In this document: positions 1-7,134 of the stretch, in pieces
Layout of the letters: every line of letters starts with the position of its first letter
How positions within the stretch are numbered: the first letter of the stretch is position 1
Assembly: GCA_964450915.1 (NCBI GenBank)
Contig: CAYVFG010000001.1
Coordinates: forward strand, 79,830 to 143,829
Reading direction: 5' to 3'
Length of the DNA stretch: 64,000 nucleotides
From: HO2-45-11b sp964450915
Lineage (GTDB): Bacteria; Patescibacteriota; Andersenbacteria; UBA10190
Notes under the pieces: model-generated
Databases searched by the model: none
What the model was told of the DNA's origin: nothing
What the model saw: the letters and a program-made list of their open reading frames with translations, nothing else
Program-made: the position numbers and the translations under genes

Positions 1-11
1 GCGTGTATGTC

Positions 12-293
12 CTACCGTTTATTTATCAAGCGCTTTGCTTCAAGCCCAATAACAATTGCAATAAGCAAGCTAATACCTCCTGTTATAAGTGCCGGATACG
101 TAAATCCTTCCACGTGTGCTAATGCAAAGAATATGCTGAAAATTCCTCCAATAATCCCCAGCAGCCCGAGAACTCCGCTTGCAATCATTAATGCAACTCC
201 AATTGCAATATCACGCGCACGATTCACCATTCTCCGCTGCGCGACCATCTTAGAGGCGACCAAAGCCAGCACCATTTTTCTAAAAACTGACAT
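12..293 (-). CDS. Small membrane protein, holin-X/YqjE-like
   Basis: A 93-residue protein with a short basic N-terminus and two hydrophobic helices near residues 28-58 and 66-85, ending in a basic tail (EAKRLINKR). The pattern resembles the putative Actinobacterial holin-X / YqjE superfamily, which is often encoded next to DUF883 proteins, as it is here. Its ATG directly follows the TAG of the DUF883 gene with no gap, so translation is probably coupled. The likely role is an envelope or stress-associated inner membrane protein; true holin activity is not implied. The family call is by pattern and neighbourhood only. Confidence 0.6.
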   Translation of the reverse strand: MSVFRKMVLALVASKMVAQRRMVNRARDIAIGVALMIASGVLGLLGIIGGIFSIFFALAHVEGFTYPALITGGISLLIAIVIGLEAKRLINKR

Positions 294-587
294 CTATTTT
301 TTCGAGGTAATCTGAGAAAGCAGCGCGCCAAGCACAAGCCCTACTATGGACACTCCAGCAACCACAGCCCATGGATTCTGATGAACATATTCATCTGCAA
401 TCTTCGCCTGTTTCTTTGCCTCGTTTGCCGTATCAGCAACTGCTGCATGAACTTCCTTCATGGCGTCATCTTTATATTCCTCAAGCCGCTCCGTAGACAT
501 TTGAGTTAATTCGGCAATCTGGCTTCCTAATTCTTGAAACTCTGTCGTGATATGCTCAAGTTTTTTTGTAATTTGATCATTTGTCAT
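294..587 (-). CDS. DUF883-family (ElaB/YqjD-like) membrane-anchored protein
   Basis: A 97-residue protein starting MTNDQITKK; the in-frame codons upstream of this ATG lack family similarity. Residues 5-65 form an amphipathic, heptad-like, probably coiled-coil helix rich in E, K and A. A single C-terminal membrane helix follows the typical NPWAVVAGVSIVG motif. In the ElaB/YqjD/YgaM family the N-terminal part can associate with ribosomes while the C-terminus sits in the inner membrane; that function is family knowledge. It is the third gene of a run YggT, GlsB, DUF883, holin-like, all small membrane proteins on the minus strand. Confidence 0.8.
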   Translation of the reverse strand: MTNDQITKKLEHITTEFQELGSQIAELTQMSTERLEEYKDDAMKEVHAAVADTANEAKKQAKIADEYVHQNPWAVVAGVSIVGLVLGALLSQITSKK

Positions 588-662
588 AGTATGTAGTGTT
601 ATTGTTATGAATATATTGCCAACCACCTACTATACGGCGAGCGTCTCGTAATAGCAATGCTA

Positions 663-911
663 TTATCTTCGTACAAATTTCAGCACTCCAATGAGCACGC
701 ATGCGCCCAATAGTGCGACCAAAAAGCCATATATGCTAAATCCAGTCTCAGGACTGCCGCCGATCAGCGTCATAATCCATGATCCGACCACAGCGCCTAT
801 AATGCCAACGATGACATTCAAGAAGATTCCTTGCTGGCCGTCTGTGCCCATAATAAGCGAGGCTACCCAGCCTACAATGCCCCCGAATATGATAGTGAAA
901 ATGATTCCCAT
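663..911 (-). CDS. GlsB/YeaQ/YmgE-family stress-response membrane protein
   Basis: An 82-residue protein with three hydrophobic segments and the family signature: an N-terminal GGIVGWVASLIMG segment, then NVIVGIIGAVVGSW, and a short C-terminal helix ending in KFVRR. The family is also called transglycosylase-associated protein and is induced by envelope stress in several bacteria. The length is normal. It lies 28 nt downstream of the YggT gene and 75 nt upstream of the DUF883 start, so a shared transcript is likely. No strong ribosome binding site is visible. Confidence 0.85.
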   Translation of the reverse strand: MGIIFTIIFGGIVGWVASLIMGTDGQQGIFLNVIVGIIGAVVGSWIMTLIGGSPETGFSIYGFLVALLGACVLIGVLKFVRR

Positions 912-939
912 AGTCTTTATGATTATTAAAAAATAAAAT

Positions 940-1299
940 TTACTTTTCTTCCTCGTTCATTTTTTCCGCAGCCTCTGGCGTTGATACGGTCTTTCCCATA
1001 AACAGCAGCTTCACGATCCCCCACGCAACAAGCCCATATACCAGCATTGCGAGCAATGTCGTCCACTCAAAGATGCTTCCGGCAATCTTCGTTATATGGA
1101 ACACGCTTAAAAACGGTGCCGTAAATACATACGTAACGCCATATATAAAGCTGGTAAATCCTGCTCCCGGGTTTGCGCCCGTAAGCTTAAGCAAAAACCT
1201 AAACATCAACAATATCTCAAGCAATCCTAAGATGTACCACACGATTTGCGTACCCCTATAAAGAGGTTTTGTACTATTAGAAGTATATGATGAGTCCAT
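940..1299 (-). CDS. YggT-family membrane protein
   Basis: A 119-residue protein with two to three transmembrane segments around residues 22-42, 55-70 and 80-105. The YggT hallmark, a helix followed by a conserved FR and a NPG segment (RFLLKLTGANPGAGF), is clear. The C-terminal tail is charged (EAAEKMNEEEK). YggT proteins are associated with osmotic or envelope homeostasis and sometimes with cell-division clusters. It is the first gene of the small-membrane-protein run that continues to position 12. Confidence 0.8.
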   Translation of the reverse strand: MDSSYTSNSTKPLYRGTQIVWYILGLLEILLMFRFLLKLTGANPGAGFTSFIYGVTYVFTAPFLSVFHITKIAGSIFEWTTLLAMLVYGLVAWGIVKLLFMGKTVSTPEAAEKMNEEEK

Positions 1300-1370
1300 A
1301 TGATTTGGTTGTAAAAAGCTAAGCGAGCCTATCTACGTAAACCCTACTCTTATTACCGGCAATCTCCTAA

Positions 1371-1763
1371 TTACTCACTTGTCTTGCCGTCAAAATGCTC
1401 CGTATCCGATTCAGCTTCCGCCTTCGTCGCATGCACCACTCCATCTCGATGGTGCGGAGGCATATACAGTGTATAGAGCTTCATCGATCCATTATCAGAA
1501 TTTATAATATTGTGCTTTACTCCAGCAGGAACGATAATAACGCTGCCGTCTGCAAGATCGTGAGATATATCGTTGAGCACTGCAACCCCGGAGCCTTTCT
1601 CCACGCGCAAAAATTGATCTACATCATGAACCTCCTCTCCGATATCTTCGCCAGGCAAAAGCGACATCAATACCAACTGGCTATTCGTATCCGTATACAA
1701 AACTTTTCTGAAATTATCGTTTTCAAGTGAAACTTTCTCTATATTCGTAACGTATCCGTCCAT
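1371..1763 (-). CDS. Cupin-domain protein
   Basis: A 130-residue single-domain cupin (small beta barrel). Motif 1 is degenerate: residues about 38-58 give GEDIGEEVHDVDQFLRVEKG, with E and H kept. Motif 2 (PAGVKHNIINS) keeps its histidine. The C-terminus carries an extra histidine-rich loop (MPPHHRDG). Such stand-alone cupins bind a metal and a small ligand; the substrate cannot be read from sequence. A -10 box TACAGT preceded by TGG lies 6 nt before ATG, so the mRNA is probably leaderless. Confidence 0.8.
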   Translation of the reverse strand: MDGYVTNIEKVSLENDNFRKVLYTDTNSQLVLMSLLPGEDIGEEVHDVDQFLRVEKGSGVAVLNDISHDLADGSVIIVPAGVKHNIINSDNGSMKLYTLYMPPHHRDGVVHATKAEAESDTEHFDGKTSE

Positions 1764-1800
1764 GCAAATACTGTACCAATAATGAGAGTCAAGCGACAGT

Positions 1801-2021
1801 CTTTATTTTTTCTTTATTTTTTCTTTATTTTTTCTTTATTTTTTCTTTATTTTTTCTTTATTTTTNNNNNNNNNNNNNNNNNNNNNNNNNNNNNNNNNNN
1901 NNNNNNNNNNNNNNNNNNNNNNNNNNNNNNNNNNNNNNNNNNNNNNNNNNNNNNNNNNNNNNNNNCTTTATTTTTTCTTTATTTTTTCTTTATTTTTTCT
2001 TTATTTTTTCTTTATTTTTTT
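1801..2021. repeat. 11-bp A/T minisatellite interrupted by an assembly gap
   Basis: Tandem copies of CTTTATTTTTT (period 11) run from 1801 to the gap and resume from 1966 to 2021. About six copies are visible left of the gap and five right of it. The copies look identical, so recent expansion is likely and total copy number is unknown. The distal end supplies the last codons (KKIKKK) and the stop of the gene at 2001. Runs of A spaced by about one helical turn are expected to bend DNA. Confidence 0.95.
1866..1965. other. Assembly gap (100 N)
   Basis: Exactly 100 N within the minisatellite, the conventional length for a gap of unknown size. The assembly evidently failed to span the identical 11-bp copies. 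Confidence 0.99.
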
Positions 2022-2531
2022 ACTGCTATGCAGCTGCGCGACAAGAACCCCGATAACAATCCCTGAAACAAGAAAAACAAATTCGCGCCTCATGAGCGCT
2101 TGCTGGTCGACTCGTTCGCGTGCTTGCAGCAAGAATCCTGTTTCTTGCTGCGTACCGTCAGCATCAGTAAAGTGCAGATCTATATCAAAATAATTTTCTC
2201 GAGAAAACGTATACGAAAAATCCAGCACCCCATTTACATCCGTTGTTGCCTGAGTGTTGTATACAATCTTGTCTTTCGACTCATCCCCTAAAAACGTATC
2301 CGTAACAGTAATTCGTACAGGGAGATTGGCTAGCGGCGCATCAGTCTTACTATGCGTAAACACAAACGGCAAATGAACTTGCTCGCCGATAAGCGGAGAT
2401 AACGGTGTTTGATTTAAAAATATTATCGTGTCTCCGGCAATCTTTTCTACTCCTCCATGGGCAAGTGCGCTGAGGGGCCCGGCAAAAAAACCAGCGCACA
2501 CCAAAACGATAAAAAGATTGCGCCTATTCAC
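2001..2531 (-). CDS. Exported protein with C-terminal membrane anchor
   Basis: A 176-residue protein with a GTG start 3 nt after the stop of the gene at 2535. Residues 1-24 are a signal peptide ending ALA, followed by mature HGGVEKIAGD. Residues 30-135 are predicted beta-rich and resemble an Ig-like or YtkA-like fold: PLIGEQVHLPFVF opens the domain and DVNGVLDFSYTF is a typical Ig-type strand pair. A membrane helix spans about residues 150-168. The basic tail KKIKKK and stop are encoded by the 11-bp minisatellite, so repeat slippage would alter the end of the protein. Function is unknown; the N-terminal histidine might bind metal, which is speculative. Confidence 0.7.
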   Translation of the reverse strand: MNRRNLFIVLVCAGFFAGPLSALAHGGVEKIAGDTIIFLNQTPLSPLIGEQVHLPFVFTHSKTDAPLANLPVRITVTDTFLGDESKDKIVYNTQATTDVNGVLDFSYTFSRENYFDIDLHFTDADGTQQETGFLLQARERVDQQALMRREFVFLVSGIVIGVLVAQLHSSKKIKKK

Positions 2532-2534
2532 GAC

Positions 2535-2690
2535 TTATTTTACAAAATGGCTTATTGCAATACCGATGAAGTATGGCCATATGATAATAGCCAATACACC
2601 CTTCCAAAAGGATAGGTGCAAAAAGCCAATTGTAAACAACCAGCCAATAAACCATAAACCGCCCGATGTTGCATGATGATGTGCTTTCAT
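2535..2690 (-). CDS. Small histidine-tagged membrane protein, unknown function
   Basis: A 51-residue protein starting MKAHHHATSGG, with two hydrophobic helices (about residues 12-28 and 31-47). An upstream in-frame ATG at 2762 would overlap the divergent gene at 2757, so the internal ATG is preferred. It precedes the exported protein at 2531 by 3 nt and both probably form one transcript. The HHH near the N-terminus may be a metal ligand, but no family was recognised. Confidence 0.6.
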   Translation of the reverse strand: MKAHHHATSGGLWFIGWLFTIGFLHLSFWKGVLAIIIWPYFIGIAISHFVK

Positions 2691-2744
2691 GCTCTCAAGT
2701 GTATCCCATTTCCAAATACCTGCCAACGAGCCCGCTAAATTTGG

Positions 2745-2750
2745 TATACT
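2745..2750 (+). promoter_or_regulatory. -10 box of a leaderless promoter
   Basis: TGGTATACT places a TATACT hexamer exactly 6 nt before the ATG at 2757, so transcription should begin at or next to the start codon. No ribosome binding site is present. Confidence 0.7.
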
Positions 2751-2756
2751 GCATCC

Positions 2757-2978
2757 ATGCACAAACTCCCCTCAGATTTTAAGCAGGCAATCGCTTCCGA
2801 CAAGGCAGTCCAAGCGCTGTGGGATGATATTACTCCGCTTGCACGCAACGAATGGATTTGCTGGATAACGTCCGGCAAGAAGGCGGAAACGCGAGGTATT
2901 CGTATTAAAAAAGGCCTTTCAAAAATGCGAGGCGGCATGCGCCGACCCTGCTGTTGGGTCGGCTGTCCACATCGATAA
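2757..2978 (+). CDS. YdeI/OmpD-associated-family small protein
   Basis: A 73-residue protein with the compact YdeI-type sequence: an N-terminal LWDDITPLARNEWICWI segment, a basic middle, and the C-terminal signature RRPCCWVGCP. The family is widespread and its biochemical role is unsettled; some members were linked to resistance to antimicrobial peptides or bacteriocins. Three cysteines near the C-terminus could bind metal. It is expressed from a leaderless promoter and is convergent with the PQ-loop gene, their ends being 2 nt apart. Confidence 0.8.
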   Translation: MHKLPSDFKQAIASDKAVQALWDDITPLARNEWICWITSGKKAETRGIRIKKGLSKMRGGMRRPCCWVGCPHR

Positions 2979-2980
2979 TC

Positions 2981-3277
2981 TCAAAAGAGCAAAATCGTAA
3001 CGAGTGCTCCAAGGAGCAGCGTAGATGCAATCACGTTCAACACCGACGATATCGTTATCGAAACCAACCCTCGATGAAGCGCGTACGCAAGCCATACAAT
3101 GCTATTTATCCAGATAATCACGGACGTAATTATGGAAACTCCTGCAACTTGCCCGGTTGTAATAACTTGCAGCGCCTGCGGAAACATCGAAATGCCCGAT
3201 AATATCCCATTCGCAAATGCGAGGCGATCGATAACGTGCGTATGCAATACTGGCTTTCTTTTCCCCTCTTTTCCCAT
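2981..3277 (-). CDS. PQ-loop / SemiSWEET-like membrane protein
   Basis: A 98-residue protein with three membrane helices. The first helix contains the PQ-loop motif (SGISMFPQALQVITTG) and the second ends in WLAYAL, as in SemiSWEET half-transporters, which dimerise to move sugars or other small solutes. Its length fits a single triple-helix bundle. The N-terminus is basic (MGKEGKRKP). The substrate is unknown. It stands alone between a convergent neighbour and an intergenic region. Confidence 0.75.
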   Translation of the reverse strand: MGKEGKRKPVLHTHVIDRLAFANGILSGISMFPQALQVITTGQVAGVSIITSVIIWINSIVWLAYALHRGLVSITISSVLNVIASTLLLGALVTILLF

Positions 3278-3398
3278 GCGATTATTCTATCATTAAAATA
3301 ATCCTGAGCGCACTAAAATGTCTCATAACAAAATCAGACACGAATAAACGACGCTTTTGCACCTGCAACAATTTACTATATCAATTCCCCGTATGCGA

Positions 3399-3419
3399 GT
3401 GTCATGCGGATCTGACACT
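3399..3419. other. Hairpin in the 3278-3486 intergenic region
   Basis: AGTGTCA and TGACACT form a 7-bp stem around an 8-nt loop, followed on the plus strand by an A-rich stretch rather than T. This intergenic stretch otherwise shows only promoter-like AT sequence before the gene at 3487. The hairpin could be an operator or part of a leader. Confidence 0.4.
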
Positions 3420-3486
3420 ATAAAATAAAAAAAGCTTGGTGAGATAAAAAAATAGTTGAATGCTTGTATATGAGGAGGTGAATTAT

Positions 3487-3666
3487 ATGACTACTTATTC
3501 CAAGGTTGCACATAAAAAAATGGAAAAAGTCATGCATGAATTTAAAGAAGGATCGCTCAAGAGCGGCAAAAGCAATAAGCGCGTCACAAGCAGAAAACAA
3601 GCTATTGCCATCGGATTATCAGAAGCGCGAAAATCCGGTGCAAAGGTGCCGCATCCTTCAAAATAA
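3487..3666 (+). CDS. DUF6496-domain small basic protein
   Basis: A 59-residue, strongly basic cytosolic protein with the DUF6496 pattern: KVMHEFKEGSLKSGKS, then VTSRKQAIAIGLSEARKSGA. The ATG is chosen because a strong ribosome binding site (GGAGGTG) sits 6 nt upstream; the in-frame ATG at 3460 lies before that site. The function of DUF6496 is not established; small size and charge suggest nucleic-acid association, which is inference. Confidence 0.8.
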   Translation: MTTYSKVAHKKMEKVMHEFKEGSLKSGKSNKRVTSRKQAIAIGLSEARKSGAKVPHPSK

Positions 3667-3726
3667 AAATTTGAAATAAACGTGAATACCTCTATGCCTC
3701 TTATTTAATACATAACACATTACAAT

Positions 3727-3984
3727 ATGAGCAAACGTACAAATTCACATTTCAAAAAAACAACATCCCAAATAATGCTCCTGCTCGATCGTAACGAGCT
3801 GTCCTTTCGCGAACTCGTCTGGAACCTTCGCCAAGATGAAAAAGAAATATCTCAGGATATAAAAAAGCTTGTTGCAGATGGCGTCATCGCACGGAAGTTC
3901 CACCATAACGACGTAATGTACACGCGAGTTCATGAAACTCCGATCGTACACATTCTCCATACGTTAGAACAACGACTCAGATAA
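3727..3984 (+). CDS. Winged-helix (ArsR-like) DNA-binding protein
   Basis: An 85-residue protein whose residues 15-65 give a winged-helix pattern: LSFRELVWNL is helix 2, EKEISQDIKKLVADGVI is the recognition helix and start of the wing, and HHNDVMYTRV is the wing. It is a clear paralogue of the regulator at 5644-5964, sharing LSFRE, the S-x-D-x-x-x-L core and a histidine-rich wing ending in MY. No metal-binding cysteine pair is visible. It may regulate the small membrane genes around 4.0-4.4 kb or the oxidoreductase operon. Confidence 0.75.
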   Translation: MSKRTNSHFKKTTSQIMLLLDRNELSFRELVWNLRQDEKEISQDIKKLVADGVIARKFHHNDVMYTRVHETPIVHILHTLEQRLR

Positions 3985-4015
3985 TATATTTAACTCATAA
4001 CCACATTGCCACTCT

Positions 4016-4162
4016 ATGACTATAGGAATTGAAACAATAAGCCCGCTCGCATCGCTTATATTCGGAATACTTATTTTGCTATTTCCTCAGTTCTTAAATT
4101 ATTTCGTCGCAATCTATTTGATCATTATTGGATTGGTAGGACTAGGAATATTCGGTGCGTAG
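4016..4162 (+). CDS. DUF3096-family membrane peptide
   Basis: A 48-residue protein, short enough to be missed by length filters. It reads MTIGIETISPLASLIFGILI and continues with FPQFLNYFVAIYLIIIGLVG, the two-helix DUF3096 pattern with the central FP-x-x-LNY turn. The family is common in Patescibacteria and proteobacteria and has no known function. It lies 31 nt after the winged-helix gene and ends just before a strong bidirectional terminator. Confidence 0.85.
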   Translation: MTIGIETISPLASLIFGILILLFPQFLNYFVAIYLIIIGLVGLGIFGA

Positions 4163-4190
4163 AAATATCTCCATACTCAAACAAACATAC

Positions 4191-4220
4191 ACATAAAGCC
4201 CCTTAAGCGGGGCTTTATGT
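4191..4220. terminator. Bidirectional terminator
   Basis: A 12-bp perfect stem (ACATAAAGCCCC / GGGGCTTTATGT) with a 6-nt loop lies between the convergent DUF3096 and DUF5670 genes, giving a partial T tract on both strands. Confidence 0.85.
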
Positions 4221-4229
4221 GTAGCAGTC

Positions 4230-4376
4230 TTATGCACCCAATCCAAATAAGCGCGCTATAAATGCAATCAATGCAATAACCAGCAATATATGAATGAGCC
4301 CTCCGCCGATCTTAAGGGCGAACCCCCCTACCCATCCCAGGAGCAGCACGATGATAATAATATCTAATAATCCCAT
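4230..4376 (-). CDS. DUF5670 (lmo0937-like) membrane peptide
   Basis: A 48-residue protein with two hydrophobic helices separated by a GWVGGFALKIGGGLIHILLV stretch, matching the DUF5670 / lmo0937 family. The start has one of the strongest ribosome binding sites in the window (AAAGGAGGTGAT, 5 nt before ATG), in contrast to the many leaderless genes nearby. Function is unknown; members are often stress-induced. It lies 24 nt downstream of the oxidoreductase stop, so read-through from that operon is possible. Confidence 0.85.
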   Translation of the reverse strand: MGLLDIIIIVLLLGWVGGFALKIGGGLIHILLVIALIAFIARLFGLGA

Positions 4377-4400
4377 ATAGATCACCTCCTTTGAACATTA

Positions 4401-5639
4401 TTAAGAAAAGATATCTTTCATAGCTCCGCCTATAAGTTCTTTGCTATAATCCTTACCTTTTACCGCAAGCTGTTTGACGGTGGGAATTCTCTGAGCACTG
4501 TAGATATCTGATAACGGATTTTTCGCGCCTGTAATAGCATCGCAGATAATACGGGCGGCTATCATGCTGTACGTCATTCCATTGCCAGAAAATCCTGTGG
4601 CATGGAATACATGCCGATCTTTATGAGGACCAATCCACGCAAGGCCATCAACAGACTCGATAATCGGCCCCTGCCACCTTCTTGTAATTTCGTATGAAAC
4701 GTTCGGCAAAATCATCTTCACATATTCTTCAAGCGCCGAAAAACATTTTTCAGCCGGCACATGAATATCGGATCGATGATCCTCGCCCCCTACAATGAGC
4801 CTATCTTCTCCACCGACATGGTCCACGCGCATATAGTGATATGGATCCAAAATATCTTCATATATCGCATGAGGAATAATCCCCCTCGGTATTAAAAGCT
4901 CTAAAACATATGTATCGTATACTGCTTTTTTAAAAAAGAGCTCGCGCTCAAGCGGAACATACGTAGCAATAATAGCGTTCTGCGCTACGACGCGAAACGT
5001 ATTTGCCGTAAGTGCAACGCCATCTCCTCGTTCCATAGTTGCAACTTCCGTATGTTCAAACATTTGCACTCCTTGTTGCTGCAGCACCGCAATTAACCCC
5101 GCCATATATTTTAATGGATGAAATTTTGCCTGCTGCTCAAATATCACATACCCGGTATTAGAAAATCCCAACTTCTTATCTTGATGAAATTCCAAGGAAA
5201 GTCCAATCGTTTTCCCTGCATCTATTTCCTGCTTCAATGTTGTATTCTCTTTTTCGCTATTTGCATATACATAGATCGGACATCGCTCAAAATCGCATGC
5301 AATATGCTCCTGCTGAATAATAGACTCAATATCATCAATCGCTTGCCTATGGGAAAGAATAATATCTTTTGCACTCTCTTCCCCGAACATAGGAATAAGC
5401 TCTGAAATGATCGTATCGATATATTGAGTAAGGAAGGCCGTTGTTGCCCCAGTAGCCCCATGAGCAATACGATCCTTTTCAAGGATTGCCACGCGCATCC
5501 CAGCTTGGGCCAGCACATACGCACAGATAAGCCCAGTTATACCTCCTCCAACAATAGCTACATCAACCTCAAGGGGTGTGTCTAATGGCGGAAACGTCGG
5601 AAGTGGTATGTCATCCCAGGGATCAGAGCCAGTTTCCAT
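4401..5639 (-). CDS. FAD-dependent oxidoreductase (DAO family, no Rieske domain)
   Basis: A 412-residue protein. The N-terminal Rossmann motif VDVAIVGGGITGLICAYVL (about residues 25-43) binds the ADP part of FAD, and EKDRIAHGATGATTAFLTQ follows as in the glycine-oxidase-like DAO group that is often fused to a C-terminal Rieske iron-sulfur domain. The C-terminal FAD signature is HATGFSGNGMTYSMIAARI. The chain stops after this, so the Rieske domain is absent. The substrate is probably an amine or amino-acid-like compound, but this is a family guess. It starts 4 nt after the winged-helix gene, forming a two-gene operon. Confidence 0.85.
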   Translation of the reverse strand: METGSDPWDDIPLPTFPPLDTPLEVDVAIVGGGITGLICAYVLAQAGMRVAILEKDRIAHGATGATTAFLTQYIDTIISELIPMFGEESAKDIILSHRQAIDDIESIIQQEHIACDFERCPIYVYANSEKENTTLKQEIDAGKTIGLSLEFHQDKKLGFSNTGYVIFEQQAKFHPLKYMAGLIAVLQQQGVQMFEHTEVATMERGDGVALTANTFRVVAQNAIIATYVPLERELFFKKAVYDTYVLELLIPRGIIPHAIYEDILDPYHYMRVDHVGGEDRLIVGGEDHRSDIHVPAEKCFSALEEYVKMILPNVSYEITRRWQGPIIESVDGLAWIGPHKDRHVFHATGFSGNGMTYSMIAARIICDAITGAKNPLSDIYSAQRIPTVKQLAVKGKDYSKELIGGAMKDIFS

Positions 5640-5643
5640 ACCG

Positions 5644-5964
5644 TTATGCCCGCTCCGGGTCGATTAGTATTGTATTCGTCCACAATCGATACAAGATATG
5701 GATCGTATCTTTGAGCTGAGGCTGCGCCAATTCATACATAATATGGTGATGCCGAAGATGGCGAACGATAACATGCGATTTTGCAAGCATTGCTAAGTCA
5801 TGGGATACGTTTTTCCTGCTCTCATGAGTAAGCTCCTTAATCTCCCGAAACGAGAGGTCTTCCCAACTCAATGCTTCCGTAATCTGAAGAGCGAGGGGAT
5901 CAGTTAACAGCTTGTTAACTTCTGAAGTTTTTATGTTGTTTTTTTGATCAATGCCCTTGTTCAT
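5644..5964 (-). CDS. Winged-helix (ArsR-like) regulator
   Basis: A 106-residue protein. Residues 35-85 are a winged helix (LSFREIKEL, then VSHDLAMLAKSHVIVRHL), with a histidine-rich wing (RHLRHHHIMYEL) that resembles the paralogue at 3727. It lies 4 nt upstream of the FAD oxidoreductase and is probably its autoregulated repressor. A TATAAT box 9 nt before ATG suggests a nearly leaderless mRNA. The histidine cluster could sense metal or redox state; no cysteine sensor is present. Confidence 0.75.
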   Translation of the reverse strand: MNKGIDQKNNIKTSEVNKLLTDPLALQITEALSWEDLSFREIKELTHESRKNVSHDLAMLAKSHVIVRHLRHHHIMYELAQPQLKDTIHILYRLWTNTILIDPERA

Positions 5965-6100
5965 AAAACATACATTATAAAATGAATACTTTAAGCATCC
6001 CTTCCATGCATACTGTGCGCAAATCTAATATGTCAGAACATGCAGACTTGAGTATCTGGCAAAGAAAATGCATAGAACTCAAATTCCATCTGCTATAAAA

Positions 6101-6142
6101 ATATAAAAAAGCATTTTGTCACAAAACAGAGACACAAAACGC
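6101..6142 (-). terminator. Rho-independent terminator of the hydrolase gene
   Basis: On the minus strand GCGTTTTGT pairs with ACAAAATGC and is followed by TTTTTTAT. It lies just after the stop at 6151. Confidence 0.75.
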
Positions 6143-6150
6143 AGCACTAC

Positions 6151-6762
6151 CTATTGCTGAATAATGGATCGAATCAATGAAACGAGTTCTGGAAATTCCT
6201 GCTGCTGGAAATGTCCGCCACAATCAAACTGAATCGCACGGGCATACGGTAGCGCACGAAGATATTTTCCCTGTTCCTCAACAGAAACAACTGGGTCATC
6301 CTTGCTGCTTAGTATGTATAATTCTCGAACTTGATTTGAAAAAACATCCAAAGATTCGGGCAATGAAAAATCTTTCAAAGACTCCGCAGTAAGCGTTTCG
6401 TCATAGGGAGCCGATACGAGAATCATTGCCTTGATACGCCGAGGAAATATGTGTTCACAGATATATTTCACCAGGAAAATTCCACCCCGAGAATGTCCGA
6501 TCAAAACAACATCGTCTTCAATAAATTCCATACACCGCTCAAGCCATATACACCATTCTGCATATCGGGCATTCGTACCATTTGGCATTTTCGGCACTAA
6601 GACTTCGAATGATTCCCCAAGTTCGCGCGCTAGAGAGGATCTCCAATCATCGCACTGCCGTAATTTTTCTTTGGTCAGTTCGCGCGTCCGTAAAAAAGAA
6701 ATATACTGATCATATGTATCAAACGATGTGCCTCCATGAATCGCAACAACCTGGTGCCTCAT
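6151..6762 (-). CDS. Alpha/beta hydrolase (RBBP9/YdeN-like)
   Basis: A 203-residue serine-hydrolase-fold protein. It begins VVAIHGGTSF; the nucleophile elbow is GHSRGG (about residue 95), the acid is probably D of SSKDDPVV, and the base is H of GGHFQQQEFP near the C-terminus, so the triad looks complete. The ATG at 6762 is chosen over one 12 codons upstream because a TATACC box lies 8 nt before it. The small size and late GGHF motif match the RBBP9/YdeN family of esterase-like enzymes with unclear substrates. Confidence 0.8.
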   Translation of the reverse strand: MRHQVVAIHGGTSFDTYDQYISFLRTRELTKEKLRQCDDWRSSLARELGESFEVLVPKMPNGTNARYAEWCIWLERCMEFIEDDVVLIGHSRGGIFLVKYICEHIFPRRIKAMILVSAPYDETLTAESLKDFSLPESLDVFSNQVRELYILSSKDDPVVSVEEQGKYLRALPYARAIQFDCGGHFQQQEFPELVSLIRSIIQQ

Positions 6763-6816
6763 ACCTTTACGGTATACCCAAAAAAGCACTGCGGACAAGC
6801 CGCTAGGAAAACATTC

Positions 6817-7071
6817 CTATTTGCTCAAGAGATTTGATATTTTTAATTTCGCAACTCCAAACAAGTAAATTATTTCAAGAATACCAACCGTATTGATAAA
6901 TAAAAACGCAATAAACCACCAATGCTGTTCGCGTCGCGCAGAATGCCACAACGCGAGGCCTTTCCAAAAAATACTCCAAACCACTACGAGCGGAATAAGA
7001 GGTGCCAGAACGCCCAGCCATATAGGTGCATGCGATAACCCGTCCACACCAAAAGAAGAAACATCAATCAT
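6817..7071 (-). CDS. DUF5652-family membrane protein
   Basis: An 84-residue protein with two membrane helices and the DUF5652 signature WKGLALWHSARREQHWWFIA, followed by NTVGILEIIYLFG. This family is typical of Patescibacteria and uncharacterised. The start is set by a TATACT box 6 nt before the ATG at 7071. The gene is divergent from the RibD-like reductase; their two -10 boxes face away from each other about 40 bp apart. Confidence 0.85.
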   Translation of the reverse strand: MIDVSSFGVDGLSHAPIWLGVLAPLIPLVVVWSIFWKGLALWHSARREQHWWFIAFLFINTVGILEIIYLFGVAKLKISNLLSK

Positions 7072-7077
7072 GCAGAC

Positions 7078-7128
7078 AGTATACCCCCTACTACCGATTT
7101 CCACTATATTTATAGCAAATGGTATACT
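7078..7128. promoter_or_regulatory. Divergent pair of leaderless promoters
   Basis: A minus-strand TATACT (7083-7078) lies 6 nt before the ATG at 7071, and a plus-strand TATACT (7123-7128) lies 6 nt before the ATG at 7135. Neither gene has room for a ribosome binding site. Confidence 0.75.
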
Positions 7129-7134
7129 AGCTGT

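Noticed and set aside
12..293. Phage holin, and thus a prophage remnant
   Set aside because: The neighbours are DUF883, GlsB and YggT envelope proteins; no lysin, portal, capsid or integrase gene is present.
4401..5639. Frameshift explaining the missing Rieske domain
   Set aside because: The sequence after the stop holds a ribosome binding site and the DUF5670 gene within 60 nt, and no CxH or CxxH Rieske motif in any frame.
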